Shown here: piece by piece, positions 63,834 to 64,000 of the stretch | How the letters are laid out: every line of letters begins with the position of its first letter | Numbering within the stretch: the stretch's first letter is position 1 | From: Perognathus longimembris pacificus | Lineage: Eukaryota > Chordata > Mammalia > Rodentia > Heteromyidae | Reading direction: 5' to 3' | NCBI RefSeq assembly: GCF_023159225.1 | Contig: NC_063174.1 | Span: forward strand, 32,571,983 to 32,635,982 | Length of the DNA stretch: 64,000 nucleotides | Notes under the pieces: model-generated | Database searches by the model: none | The model's input: only the letters and a program-made list of their open reading frames with translations | What the model was told of the DNA's origin: nothing | Program-made: the position numbers and the translations under genes

Positions 63834-64000
63834 GGATAAAGCATGTCTGGCAGGCTAGAGAGTCACTCCCAGGGAATGCCTGGGGTGGAAGGTGTGTCCA
63901 AGTGTCTTAAGCTGTGTCCAGATGGATTAGAGTGTGACCTCAGAAGGGAGGGAGGTAACTGCCTCCAGGCGTGCCAGTTACCTAGGTAACTGAATGGAGA
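63834..64000. other. Unassigned sequence at window end, probably ERV-B
   Basis: No LTR end seen; GTGTCC repeats near 63,892-63,918. Confidence 0.35.

Overview
This is mammalian nuclear DNA, almost certainly from a geomyoid rodent (kangaroo rat, pocket mouse or pocket gopher group). The main evidence is more than 30 copies of a dimeric SINE with a tRNA-Ala/ID-like left half and a right half ('Geo') that matches the published IDL-Geo family of Geomyoidea. A second SINE carries the same Geo module behind a 7SL/B1-like head; I call it B1-Geo below. Older B1, B1+ID and ID monomers, lineage-specific and ancient L1 pieces, MIR remnants, microsatellites and endogenous retroviruses (ERVs) fill most of the rest. 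There is no sign of bacterial, plasmid or phage content.

Layout. (1) 1-24,313 is intron of a minus-strand gene, packed with SINEs that mostly lie antisense to it; a patch of LTR-derived sequence sits at 1.6-3.7 kb. (2) 24,314-24,477 is the first coding exon of PPP2R5E (PP2A regulatory subunit B56-epsilon), minus strand, with clean splice sites. (3) 24,478-26,929 is the probable first intron. (4) 26.75-28.1 kb is a CpG island with the probable 5'UTR exon (splice donor at 26,930), inverted CCAAT boxes and GC-rich triplet runs, i.e. the PPP2R5E promoter. A 110-codon upstream reading frame would stop at the first codon of the coding exon, just before the PPP2R5E start. (5) 28.1-50.7 kb is upstream intergenic sequence: a solo LTR at 28.6 kb, SINEs in both orientations, a SINE-riddled L1 ORF2 segment at 43.1-45.05 kb, and antisense L1 at 46-47.6 kb. 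(6) 50.7-64 kb is a nested ERV cluster. A plus-strand gammaretrovirus-like ERV starts at 50,715 (LTR, tRNA-Glu-type primer site) and probably runs past the window end. A 5.67-kb minus-strand provirus (52,846-58,517; both LTRs, 4-bp target duplication, polypurine tract, Pro-like primer site, long integrase frame, env fragment) lies inside it. The two elements share about 1.7 kb of non-coding interior, although their LTR and primer-site types differ.

The only host protein-coding sequence I can support is the PPP2R5E exon. The ERV reading frames are broken or truncated. Repeat boundaries were read by eye and may be off by several bases; no database search was run.
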